In this document: in pieces, positions 54,930-64,000 of the stretch
Layout of the letters: every line of letters starts with the position of its first letter
Numbering within the stretch: the first letter of the stretch is position 1
Assembly: GCA_950022295.1 (NCBI GenBank)
Contig: OX465595.1
Span: 224,591,770-224,655,769 of the forward strand
DNA length: 64,000 nucleotides
Direction of reading: 5' to 3'
Source: Bromus sterilis
Taxonomy: Eukaryota > Streptophyta > Magnoliopsida > Poales > Poaceae
Translations under genes and position numbers: made by a program
Notes under the pieces: generated by a model
Told to the model about the DNA's origin: nothing
Databases searched by the model: none
Seen by the model: the letters and a program-made list of their open reading frames with translations, nothing else

Positions 54930-56331
54930 TGATACGCCTCAAACGTATCGACTTTTCCAAACACTTTTACAATTATTTTGGCCTCATTCTTGCATGATTT
55001 GAATGAAACTAACCCATACTGACACCGTTTTCAGTAGAGTTGCCTGTTTGTTTTTCTTGTGTGCAGGAAAAATGATTTTTAGGTGTCCTGAAAAATTCCA
55101 GTAAAAAATAGAGAAAATTCACGCACCGGTAGGAACCACCTATCAGAAGAGGGGCCAGAGTGGGGCTGCCCCTGACCCAGGCGGCCAGGTGGCGCGGCCT
55201 GGCCCCTGGCCACGCCACCAGGGCGCCTGGGTGGGTCCCACCCCCTCTAGTGCTCTTCCTGGACTCATATTTTTACCTGTGGAGAGGAAATACCAAAATA
55301 GAAGTCGTTTTGCTAATTCTCGTCGCGGAGCCGCCGCCACCCTACGTTCTTCTCCGGGAGAGATAATCTGGAGGCTTCTTTGGCCTCCGGTGAGGGGGAA
55401 TCATGGCCATCGTCATCACCATCGCCACTCCATCATCCCTCCATGACTTCTCCTTTCATGTGTGAGTAATTCCCCGATGTAGGCAAGGGGGATGGTAGGG
55501 ATTGGATGAGTTAGATCATGTAATTGTTCATTAGATTGTTGTGGCCATGTTGTCTATCATCTACTATGGTGTTTATCATCTTTGCTACAACTTGTTGTTC
55601 TTGTTGCTTGTCACTTTGGGCCCGAGTGCCATGATTTCAGATCTGAACCCTATGTGTTTGCATGAATATATTTGAGTTCTTGATCCTATCTATGAGTTGT
55701 ATGCACCTATTATAGTCCGGAACCAGCAATCCCAATGGTGACAGCTTGGGACACCAAAGGGTATGGACTATAATTTGAGGATTCCATGTATCCATTGATT
55801 GTTAATGCTTTGTTCCGGTGCGCTTTGACAGGAACACCTTAATCTCCATAAGTTCCTTTTGATCCTGTTTGTAGCAGGATGGTAGGACAAAAGATGTTGT
55901 GCAAGTTCTTATTGCAAGCACGTACAACTACACTTGGGATACATGCCTAGTGATTGATATTTTCCTAGATGATCATTACTTTTCCGTGTGCCTTGCCCCA
56001 AGTAAAATACATGATGTATCTCATCCATGTAGCGCCCAACCATCTGTCCCCCTAGCCTAAAGTGTTTTTATTCCGCTGGTTACAAGTTACTTTACTTTTA
56101 ACGTTTTTACTTTCGTCGCTTTACCACCATTATATCTGTTGCCACCATCACTTCCATATCATCGTTACACCTAATATCTCGTGGCCAAGCAAGTATCTTT
56201 CAGGTGCGGTTCAATTGACAACTCAACTGTTAAAGCTTATAAATATTCTTTGGCTCACCTTGTGTCGAATCAATAAATTGTGTTATCTTACCCAGAAGAC
56301 TATCGCGATCCCCTATACTTGTGGGTCATCA
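54930..56331 (+). repeat. 5' LTR of A2 (1402 bp)
   Basis: It starts TGATACGCCTCAAACGTATC and ends CTTGTGGGTCATCA. It aligns with the LTRs of A0 and A1. Confidence 0.9.
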
Positions 56332-56342
56332 AGACTGTTTTC

Positions 56343-56360
56343 TGGCGCCGTTTCCGGGGA
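56343..56360 (+). other. Primer-binding site of A2
   Basis: TGGCGCCGTTTCCGGGGA differs by one base from the B1 site at 24159-24176. This is the Athila-type tRNA-Asp primer site. Confidence 0.85.
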
Positions 56361-57258
56361 GCATAGCTTTATTTACAAGTCTACTTGAATTTATTTTGCT
56401 TGCTGCAATTTATCCTCTATGGGTAAGAAAGGATACCCCAAGGTTCAGATTTTACCATCCGCTACAAGAAAAGGTACCATTCTTAGCACTAGTGCTACGC
56501 TTGATTCACCTTACTTTATGAGTAAGTTTGTTTCACCACCACCACATGTTGCTTCTACTGACTCCGTTACTTTGTCTGATACTTTTGATGATACTTCCAC
56601 TACTTTTGAGGAGATTGGTTCTCTTTGTCGCTTTGTTGAGTCTCAAGTTGCTAAGGTTGCAAAACAATCCGGAATTAAAATTCCTTCTACACATTATCCT
56701 ACTTGCAGATCCTTTGGTTATCCAGACTTGACTGAACTCAAGGAAAGAATCCTTGATGATGATTATATTGAACTTGATGATGATTTGTTCAGGGAACTTA
56801 CAGAGTGTGTTGACTCTGACCCTAGTGTTGTTAACAAGCTGCTTGAAAAGCACTCTATGAAGAACAAGTTTACTTCAGATCCTAAATTTGCTTCATCTCC
56901 TATTTGTATTGAAGATGCTGATTTTGATTTCTCTGTTGATCTTTCACTTATATCCATAGTTGAAGCTGGCCCCTTTTATGGCAGAGAAAATGATGACTCT
57001 ATTGCACACCTTACAAAATGCACTGATTTATGTGGTCTATTTGCTACGGAGGACAATAAGATAAATTATTACGTTACTAAGCTTCTTCATTTTTATTTTA
57101 AGGAGGGTGCTAAAGCATGGTATGATGCACTACCATGTGGTTCTATTAAAAGTCCTTAAGAATTAGCTCAATCTTTTGTTGCTAAATATTTTCCTGCTCA
57201 TATGCAACATGCTTCTTTACAAAGATTTGTAATTTTAAACAGTTGCAGGATGAGCACC

Positions 57259-58899
57259 TGATGGCTTCTCGCCCCTCGTTGGTTACCCCAAGTGGAAGGT
57301 TGAGATGTAGCACAACGAAAAGTTTCCCTCAGTGAAGATACCGAGATTTATGTCTCAAGTAGGACTCCGACAATGACAAGTAGGTGACAACGGTGCTAGA
57401 GATTGATAGTGCATGAGTTGACGTGGACCTGCACACAGCAACAGATAACTTTGCTCCCAACGAGTACAGAGAGGTTGTCAATCTCTCCGGCCTTGTTGTT
57501 TACAAAGGGTCAAACGCAAGGGTAGATAGTAGTGATAAATTAAAATTAAAGTAAAAGCATGAAATAAATTGAGGGTTTAAACAGTGGTGGAAATATATAC
57601 CGGGGTCCCATGAAGTTCACTAGCGATGTATCTCTCCCAAACGATGATAAACAGCTATGCGAGGTGAACAAATTATAGCTGGGCAATTGACAGGATTAAA
57701 AACGCACCGGAATGCTAACTATGCTACAAAAGAAAGGAAGAGGCTCAAAAGCATGGGCAGTACGCCAAGACAAGTAGACCGAAATCCATCTACATCTACT
57801 CACTAATCATCCACCTTGAGATATCTATCCAGAAAATCTCGCTGGTATTAACTTGCGAGCCCCACCCAAAGTGTAAACCCAAAGCGACAGACAACTGCAT
57901 TAAAATAACTTTGCGTAAAGTAAACAATCTTTGCACCCGCAAGTACAAGCACCGTTGTTTTCCCCCTGGTGGAAACAACACGTCCCCTAGACTCATGTTT
58001 CTGTCACTCAAGCTAGTCATTGGGGGGCATGAACCCACAATTATGCATAACGCTCCCTCTTGGAGTCACTACGGACTACTTGGCCAAAGCAATAAACAAC
58101 AACGGAGAACAGACAAGAATTACTCAAGAACATAAATATAAAAGGAGAAGAACCAAATATATTACTCATCACAATTTGAACATAATCTCATAATCCATCA
58201 GATCCCAGCAAAGTCAACATAGCAACAACAGGAAAAATACATATTTGCCTTGATCATGTAGGGCAGCTTACAAGGTCTAAACATTGAAGAACAAAGGTCG
58301 AGAGAAGACATCACATAGCTATTGATCATGGACCCATGGTCCAAGGTGGACTACTCACGACTCATTTGGGAAGCGTCCATGGTGTTGGAGAAGCTCCCGG
58401 AGGTCAATCCTCCCTCCGGCAGGGTGCCAGGACAGGGTCTCTTGGATCCCCGATCTTGGAAGCGCGGCGGCGGCAGAACAGAGGGGAGATCGCGAAATAG
58501 GGTTCTGTCCTCGTGGGTTTAGGGACGAGAGGTAAATATAGGCGAAGGGTGGCAGCCAGGGGTGGACCAGGGAGTCCAGGCGGCCCCCCGGCGGGGCCTA
58601 GGGTGGGGCCAGGCCCCCTGGGCGCCATATGGGGCCCCTGGCCCCCCTTCGGGCATCTGGAATCTTATGTATCACTGATTTTTTATATATTTTCCCCGGA
58701 ATTGTTTGGGCACTTTAAGTAATGGGAAAACCTGAAATACAAAAACAACAGAAAACATAAACTCGTACTGGGGTGCACTGAGTTAATAGGTTAGTCCAAA
58801 TATGATCAAAGGTGTATGAAAGTGCATCAAAAGTATAGCAATATCACCCAAAACATGCATGGAGCAAGCAGAAATTATAGATACGTTTGTGACGTATCA
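57259..58899 (-). mobile_element. Solo LTR B3 (1641 bp) of the B family
   Basis: It begins TGATGGCTTCTCG, ends GTGACGTATCA and is flanked by GCACC at 57254-57258 and 58900-58904. It aligns with the B1 and B2 LTRs. No internal region remains. Confidence 0.92.
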
Positions 58900-58919
58900 G
58901 CACCTCCCTAAATCTTGGG

Positions 58920-60541
58920 TGTAAGGCCCGATATGCAGTACTTTTCCAGACCTAGATGTTTCCATCCAGATCCGGGGACGAAGCACATATCGGTCCCACT
59001 GCGACATATGACAAAATCATATGCCCCGGATTTCCAATATGATATCACAACATTACAGATACAAGGATACAACATCTCATACAAGAGGCATACAACTGCC
59101 TTAATACAATACAACAGCGGAAGATATATGTCTGAGTACAAACTACAATCAAATGCCTACTGGCAAAGAGAAAAACATCGATCCCCATAACCACACGGGT
59201 CTAGTCCCTCCACCGGGATCCGCCTAACTAGTCGTCGTCGAGTATCCACGTTTAACGTCTATCACCGTACCTGTTGTCGATCAAGAACCCTGAAAAGAGT
59301 TTGGGGTAGTATCATGAGTACAGAAGTACTCAGCATCCAACTGTAGTGGTCATCTGACCCAGCAAGGACTTCATCACTCGTCATTCTAGGACAACTAGTA
59401 GTTTACGGTAAGGATGGGGTAAGTGGTGAGGTTGCTGCCGCACTAGCATTATGAAGTGGCTAACGATCTAGAGAGTAAGATAAGAAGCCAAGCATTCGAT
59501 GAGGAATCGCTTCCAACAAGTCTTGCTATCAACTACTTACGCAAACATATCACCTATCCTATCCTTGTCCTCCTCTTCGCATCCTAACGAAGAAGAAGCA
59601 GTCAAGGCACACACACGTTGATCAAATTATAGTTATGATTCAGTTGATGTTATCTATGAACAAGACGGAGGTTCCAAGTCGTCCATAACCGTGGACACGG
59701 CTTCTTGAAAAGATTTAACCCTGCAGGGGTGTACCAACTCCCCATTACAAGGCTCCGCACGCACGCTCATCTCTCTCAGTTACTACCCATCACAGGCTAC
59801 CATTTTATGATTTAGTTCCAAGAGATCTGAAACGACAGGTCCCTCTAGCTAACAACGAACAAATCCGGGTGGCCCCCGGTGAGTCGACACCCAACTCAAA
59901 AGCCGGTCGCGCTCTCGAATCGGTCTCTACCGTCTGTCGCAGGTTTAGATAGCCGGTTAATCTCACATGGGAAACCGGGTCCTCAGCCGGACAAAGTGGG
60001 CCAGCCAAGGAACAAGTCCCCCTGGCCCAGGGTGGTTTGTAAACAACTGGCGGCCGACCAGCACACACACGGTTTCAAATGCTAAATCAGCTTGGGCCAC
60101 CACTGGAAATGTTTGAAGATAGGTAGGTAATAAAAGGGGACCCCATAAAATCCCACACGCGGTTAGGCACGCTCAGTCTTAAAACTTCGAACTGCGCGAT
60201 CAGCGCGTCGAGCCGGCGGCGTTCACCTCGCGCTGGAACCGTTCCGAGAACACTTTCCGGCGCGCTATAAAAATAACACGTTTAATTATTAAACAGGGTT
60301 TTTCGTTCCGTTGGCTGCGGCTGGTCTCGTGCGGTCTCGCGGCGATGATCGGGTGAAACCCGATGTCGCAAATGTCGAGTGTCAGGGTGGCAAGGGTTCG
60401 GTCTCCATCCGATAGGATATAAGAGGGGGGAAAATAATCGTCGATCGGTAAATCAGGGATGCAAACACCGCAAACAAATCAGACAATCAAACAATTCACA
60501 CCGGAAAAAAAATTAATTTTTGTGAAATCTTGGCTGTTACA
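58920..60541 (-). mobile_element. Solo LTR T3 (1622 bp)
   Basis: Its borders are TGTAAGGCCCG and GGCTGTTACA (TG...CA on both strands), with TTGGG at 58915-58919 and 60542-60546. On the minus strand it starts TGTAACAGCC. It carries the palindrome-block relative (59680-59734) in minus orientation, so it is another, shorter member of the long-LTR Gypsy group. The open frames inside are not credible genes. Confidence 0.9.
59680..59734 (-). other. Palindrome-rich block, degenerate T3 copy
   Basis: GTCCATAACCGTGGACACGG and AACCCTGCAGGGGTGTACC are retained. The central CTATTCGAATAG has decayed to CTTCTTGAAAAG. Confidence 0.6.
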
Positions 60542-61550
60542 TTGGGGGAGGTATTGCACTTTGATCAAGGCTAGACCAAGACATGGAGTCCCTAAGAATG
60601 AATTACTTGATATATTTTATGGTGGTCTAACCAATGAATATATAACTGAAAGTGCAATGTATCGACCAGAGGGGAGGTGAATGGGAGATTTTCAAATTTA
60701 CTACAGGATTTTGTTTTTCTTCAGGACTGAAGCAATCATGAAGCTGCAGAAGTAACCAAAATCATGAAGAAATAACACTTTGCAGAATGTAATCATTAGG
60801 GCAGCACATCATAATGCAACCGAAATAAATCAATTCAGATAGGCAGAAGTGCTTCAGATCCATAGTATGAAGACAAATAGCAGAGGGAGAGCTGAAGCAC
60901 AGGAAGTCACCATAGATACTGAAGACATAATACTGAAGCTTAAGAGATTGAAGAGATGTCACCAGTATTTGAAGACATTGGTTTGGTAGACCAGTTCAAG
61001 TTGCTGTGACAACTCTACGTCTGGTTGGAGAGGCTGAGATTTAACTCAGAAGACATAGTCTTCACCTTGTTCTCCTTGAACTAAAGTCCTCAGACTCCGT
61101 CCAATAACTCAGGTGAGTCTTCAAGGTAGACTCCCGAAACCTTCACAGACTCAGTCACTCCGGGAAGTCACAATTGCATCTTGACTTCCTCAGACTGAAG
61201 ACTACTACACCGGCTAGAAGATCACAGTCTTCAAGAGTAAAAAGCTTCGAATCACTCGAACCGACTTCCTCAGAAATGCTCAACTACTCAGGCTGGTGGT
61301 TTTCCTCTCAAAGGTTCTTCAGTTTCCTCAGAGGTGGGTTGCTGTCAAATGACAAGTGTCAGTTTTTCTCTCGGAGCAGCCAACCCAGTAATGGGGCTGG
61401 GGGTGGCTATTTATAGCCGCGGAGCAACCCGAGGTGAAAGGACATAAATGTCCATGCATGCAATTACTCTCATGCCCTCGGAAATGACCGTTGCTAGACA
61501 AGTTCTAGCCTCTCACCACGCAACACGTGGCATGGTCAAAGTATTCTCTC

Positions 61551-61792
61551 TCCAGACTCCTCAACCGAAGTTAGTTACCTCAGTGTCCTGAAGAACAACG
61601 TCTCAGACACATGAGGACTGAACTTCTACTGCAGGAGATCTCACTCTCTTCAGGAGAACTGCACTCGCAGTCTCCAGACTCCTCAACCGAAGACAAATTC
61701 CTCAGTGTCCTGAAGAACAACGTCTCAGACACCCGAGGAACTGAACTTCTACTGCAGGAGATTTCCTCAGGGTTTTTCTTCAGGATTCCTAA
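61551..61792. repeat. 121-bp tandem duplication in the C3 LTR
   Basis: CTCCAGACTCCTCAACCGAAG starts at 61551 and again at 61672; the copies differ at scattered positions. Confidence 0.88.
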
Positions 61793-61890
61793 CTGAGCAC
61801 TTCCTCAGACCTTCGGAACTCGTTTTCTTCAACCCCTCCAACAGTGCGGTGTTTTCCTATGACTCAAGAAGTATATAAAAAAACTTAGCG

Positions 61891-62130
61891 AAGACTACGC
61901 TTGAACTTCATCTTCTGCGCGAACTTCCTCAGGATCGTCTTCAGCTTCAGCTTCAACCGAACGCTTCAGGATCTACTTCCTCAGGATTTCGCGCAACTTC
62001 ATTACTCAGGAAGACTACGCTTCAACTTTGTCTCCAGCGCGAACTTCCTCAGGATCGTCTTCAGCTTCAGCTTCAACCGAACGCTTCAGGATCCTGTTTC
62101 CTCAGGATTTCGCGCGACTTCATTCTTCAG
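61891..62130. repeat. 120-bp tandem duplication in the C3 LTR
   Basis: AAGACTACGCTT starts at 61891 and 62011, and GAACTTCCTCAGGATCGTCT at 61921 and 62041. The period is exactly 120 bp. Confidence 0.92.
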
Positions 62131-62301
62131 GAAACGCACCGTTTTCTCCAATGTTCCTCAACATTTTGGGGGGTCGACATTGGTGGTTAAACACCTCATC
62201 AGGGACTGTTCTCCTGTGTATACTCACAAACACATCAGTCCCTTAACCGTTTTGTCATCAAACTCCAAAACCTCAAGGGGAGGGCACTTGATGCACTTAC
62301 A

Positions 62302-62817
62302 ATCTCCCCCTTTTTGGTGATTTGATGACAATCAGGTTAAGCTTCAACGGGGATAAAATTATGAGTTTGAAGAATAAAAACTTTGAAGAACATTTTTTAA
62401 CTTTAAACTGAATATAGTGAAGCTCCCCCTGAGGATATACATATAAGTTGAAGAACGTTTAATATCAAAAGCATTTTGAGGTATATGAGGAGCTCCCCCT
62501 ATATCCAGGTATTTTTGTATCAGTGCATGTTCTGAAATGTTTGAGGATTTAACCACCGCACTGATATAGATGTTTGCAGAGACAATCACATGCATATATG
62601 ATAAATGTGAGAAAATAGCATGAGATAACTGAGAAAAAGTATCAGGCAGACACCAAAATAACAGTTTACAACTCATTACAAAAATGTCTGAAGAACGAGA
62701 GTTGTAACTGAAGAACCCCATAACTAAGACCCGCTTGAAGACTAACAGACTTCTCCCCCTTTGACATATAATGAACAAAAAGGGAAAAACTGAAGCTAAC
62801 GCCCGTTGGTAGTTGCT
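62302..62817 (-). other. Multiple polypurine tracts of C3
   Basis: The plus strand has CTCCCCC(T) at 62304-62310, 62423-62430, 62493-62500 and 62753-62760 (AGGGGGAG on the minus strand). The one nearest the LTR is the likely functional primer. The rest of the stretch is noncoding. Confidence 0.8.
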
Positions 62818-64000
62818 TCAAGGCTGAGGTGAGTCACGCCTGAGGCAGTCCGTTGCGGTATGAGGGCAGGCAGCTGTGTCTTCAGCTTCTTCAGCAGTCA
62901 TCTCCTGGTTTGAGGAATAAGAATCCATGGCCGGAGGAGGAGTCGCGCAGCGTCTGAATTGCCTTGGTGGTTTGATTGCTGGAATCGGAGGCTTTTGAAG
63001 ATCCAACAGTGCAATGTCTTCAGGAGTGAGTACTTCTTTCATCAAGGCATCAAGATGTTGATATGTATGATGAGTATACTGATGTACTTTCTTCACTGAA
63101 GAATGTGTCTGAGCCATATAGCTGAGGATCTCAGAAAACTGACGCTTTACCCAGTCATGATTTCTGTCAACTTTCTGATGAAGGCTAATCAGAAGCTCTC
63201 GATCAGTCATCACTCGAGCCTGAGTTGTATCCTCATTTGAAGCATGAGTGCGGGTTTCATCAGTTGTGCGAGACTGAGGATGACGAATATTTCCAGCGAG
63301 GGAATTGGTTGGGAGAACTTCTTCATAAAAGAGGCCTTTGCCTTTGTCATTTGTGGCAATTGTATGCTGAAGCACTTCGACAGGTGGCAGATAGGTCCTG
63401 TGATTCGGGTGATCAGGTTGATACTCAATTCTTGTGACTGCGCGGATGAGCTTCATGATCCAGGGCGCGTATGGCTTCAGGATGTGTGGATTCTGTGCAG
63501 CATCAGCAAGAGTTCTGAAGAAGAAGTCAGGGACGTTGATTGGCCCAGACATGCAGAGGTTGTGAAGGATGTTCTTCATGACGCCAACAACTTCTTCAGC
63601 TGAGGATTCATAGCCTTTGATGGGGCAGAAGGTTTTCGCCAGAATCCGATACAATGTACTCGGCAGATACTGAAGCTCAGAGACTGCAAACGTTGTGCGA
63701 GCTGGGGCTTCAGGGGCCTGAGGCTTCATGAGCATGTTCATCAGGTCATCGCGAAGAATCTGAGACCCATAGGAGCAGGCCGCAGGGGAAGTGCACTGAG
63801 GCAACTCAAGTATCTCAATTGCGTCAGGAACAGTGATGGTGTAGTGATGATGCTCAGTCATCCACTCGAGGGTCCAGGTGTTGATATCTAGAGGATTTCC
63901 TGAAACATACAAAGTGGCATCAAAACTGAAGCACAAGCTCTTCATTCCAGTGTATGCATTCAGAGCAGAATTGAAGCAGCTTGGCATGATGCAGATCCTG
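62818..64000 (-). CDS. Terminal (post-pol) ORF of the Sirevirus-type element, partial
   Basis: At least 389 codons, running off the right edge: the frame remains open upstream of the Met at 63987, so the start is unknown. The N-terminal two thirds (WTLEWMTEHHHYTITVPDAI, FCPIKGYESSAEEVVG, LMKPYAPWIMK-like LKPYAPWIMKLIRAVTRI) looks like a folded domain seen in grass retrotransposons of unknown function. A segment with coiled-coil character follows (SLHQKVDRNHDWVKRQFSEI), then a proline-rich tail. Its position between pol and the 3' LTR is where Sireviruses carry an optional env-like gene. I see no clear membrane segment, so the env analogy is positional only. No stop interrupts it, which suggests a young insertion. 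Confidence 0.62.
   Translation of the reverse strand, partial: RICIMPSCFNSALNAYTGMKSLCFSFDATLYVSGNPLDINTWTLEWMTEHHHYTITVPDAIEILELPQCTSPAACSYGSQILRDDLMNMLMKPQAPEAPARTTFAVSELQYLPSTLYRILAKTFCPIKGYESSAEEVVGVMKNILHNLCMSGPINVPDFFFRTLADAAQNPHILKPYAPWIMKLIRAVTRIEYQPDHPNHRTYLPPVEVLQHTIATNDKGKGLFYEEVLPTNSLAGNIRHPQSRTTDETRTHASNEDTTQARVMTDRELLISLHQKVDRNHDWVKRQFSEILSYMAQTHSSVKKVHQYTHHTYQHLDALMKEVLTPEDIALLDLQKPPIPAIKPPRQFRRCATPPPAMDSYSSNQEMTAEEAEDTAACPHTATDCLRRDSPQP

Larger units (their letters stand above)
54930..60652 (+). mobile_element. Athila-like Gypsy element A2, 5' part, split by three insertions
   Basis: The 5' LTR 54930-56331 is followed by a primer site (56343-56360) and gag in three pieces: 56419-57258, 58905-58919 and 60547-60652. 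Two solo LTRs separate the pieces, and the Copia element C3 cuts the rest at 60652. ATGAG at 54925-54929 is its left target duplication. Pol and the 3' LTR should lie right of the window. Confidence 0.87.
56419..60652 (+). pseudogene. Athila-type gag of A2, split by insertions
   Basis: The first frame, 56419-57159, starts MGKKGYPKVQILPS. It has an acidic N-terminal half (DDDYIELDDDLFRELTE) and enters the gag domain (AGPFYGRENDDSIAHL, YFKEGAKAWYDALP). TAA at 57157-57159 interrupts it, and a one-base loss near 57230 shifts the frame. The gag domain then continues in the corrected frame across the two solo LTRs: 57259-58899 and 58920-60541 are foreign, while 58905-58919 and 60547-60652 are gag (HGVPKNELLDIFYGGLTN). 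The protein is cut there by C3. No functional product is expected. Confidence 0.82.
60653..62301 (-). repeat. 3' LTR of C3 (1649 bp)
   Basis: The left border is TGCAATGTATCG and the right border CACTTACA, giving TGTAAGTG...CATTGCA on the minus strand. It contains two sets of tandem duplications (61551-61792 and 61891-62130). Confidence 0.8.
60653..64000 (-). mobile_element. Sirevirus-type Copia retrotransposon C3, 3' part
   Basis: The 3' LTR 60653-62301 is preceded on the minus strand by several AGGGGGAG tracts and a terminal ORF (62818 to beyond 63987). Multiple polypurine tracts before the 3' LTR and an extra ORF downstream of pol are hallmarks described for Sireviruses (SIRE/Maximus lineage). 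Pol, gag and the other LTR are outside the window. It interrupts A2 gag after GAAAG (60648-60652), the predicted target duplication. Confidence 0.72.

Noticed and set aside
46473..58899. B2 LTR (46473-48598) and B3 LTR (57259-58899) as the two ends of one element
   Set aside because: B3 has its own perfect GCACC duplication and lies within A2 gag, while the flank of the B2 LTR is GCGTC, so they are separate insertions.
1..64000. A defence system, biosynthetic cluster or other new multi-gene system
   Set aside because: All longer credible reading frames belong to transposon families. The only multi-component unit is the CACTA transposase with its accessory gene and binding-site arrays, a known type of system; the hairpin in its leader is the one part that may be new.

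Overview
The window looks like intergenic DNA from a large grass genome, most likely a Triticeae species (wheat, Aegilops, barley or rye group). I see no convincing host protein-coding gene, rRNA or tRNA gene. Essentially all of it is nested transposable elements: Gypsy retrotransposons with 4-kb LTRs and a chromodomain, Athila-like Gypsy elements whose LTRs begin TGATACG, Copia elements, CACTA transposons with TTTGCCGTCAGC subterminal repeats, and a PIF/Harbinger remnant. The Triticeae call rests on this mix and on pattern recognition; no database was searched.

Layout. (1) 1-29264: an old short-LTR Copia element on the minus strand (25841-29264, 5' part only) was entered by a gag-only Athila-like Gypsy element on the minus strand (called B1, running from left of the window to 25840). 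B1 was then hit four times: by a CACTA element (1-1727, right end only), a 3.7-kb solo LTR (T1, 2762-6462, TSD GGTCC), a complete 9.9-kb CACTA element (7111-16975, TSD AGT) and a 4.5-kb solo LTR (T2, 17529-21998, TSD AGTTC). (2) 29265-29811 and 42671-42960: short stretches not assigned to a transposon, including a 34-bp minisatellite. They flank a full-length Gypsy element with chromodomain on the minus strand (G1, 29812-42665, TSD TATTA, two 3.96-kb LTRs). (3) 42961-46472: a decayed Athila-like 5' end (A0), a Harbinger transposase remnant and the 5' end of a second short-LTR Copia. (4) 46473-64000: a second copy of the B family (B2) entered by an Athila-like element (A1, minus strand), which was entered by another (A2, plus strand). 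The gag of A2 was then hit by two solo LTRs (B3, TSD GCACC; T3, TSD TTGGG) and a Sirevirus-type Copia (C3) that runs off the right edge.

The most complete functional unit is the CACTA element at 7111-16975. It has matching TSDs, terminal and subterminal repeats, an uninterrupted two-exon transposase gene of 1160 codons, and an eight-exon accessory gene disabled by a single in-frame TAG. A 94-bp-arm hairpin lies just upstream of the transposase. Retroelement genes elsewhere carry stops, frameshifts or lost catalytic residues, except the terminal ORF of C3 and the short B1 gag, which are open.

Other points worth attention are a block of about 55 bp rich in palindromes shared by otherwise divergent long LTRs, collinear empty sites in B2 that confirm three insertions into B1, and three retroelement insertions within about 120 bp of A2 gag. 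Family names are given cautiously and divergence statements are by-eye samples.
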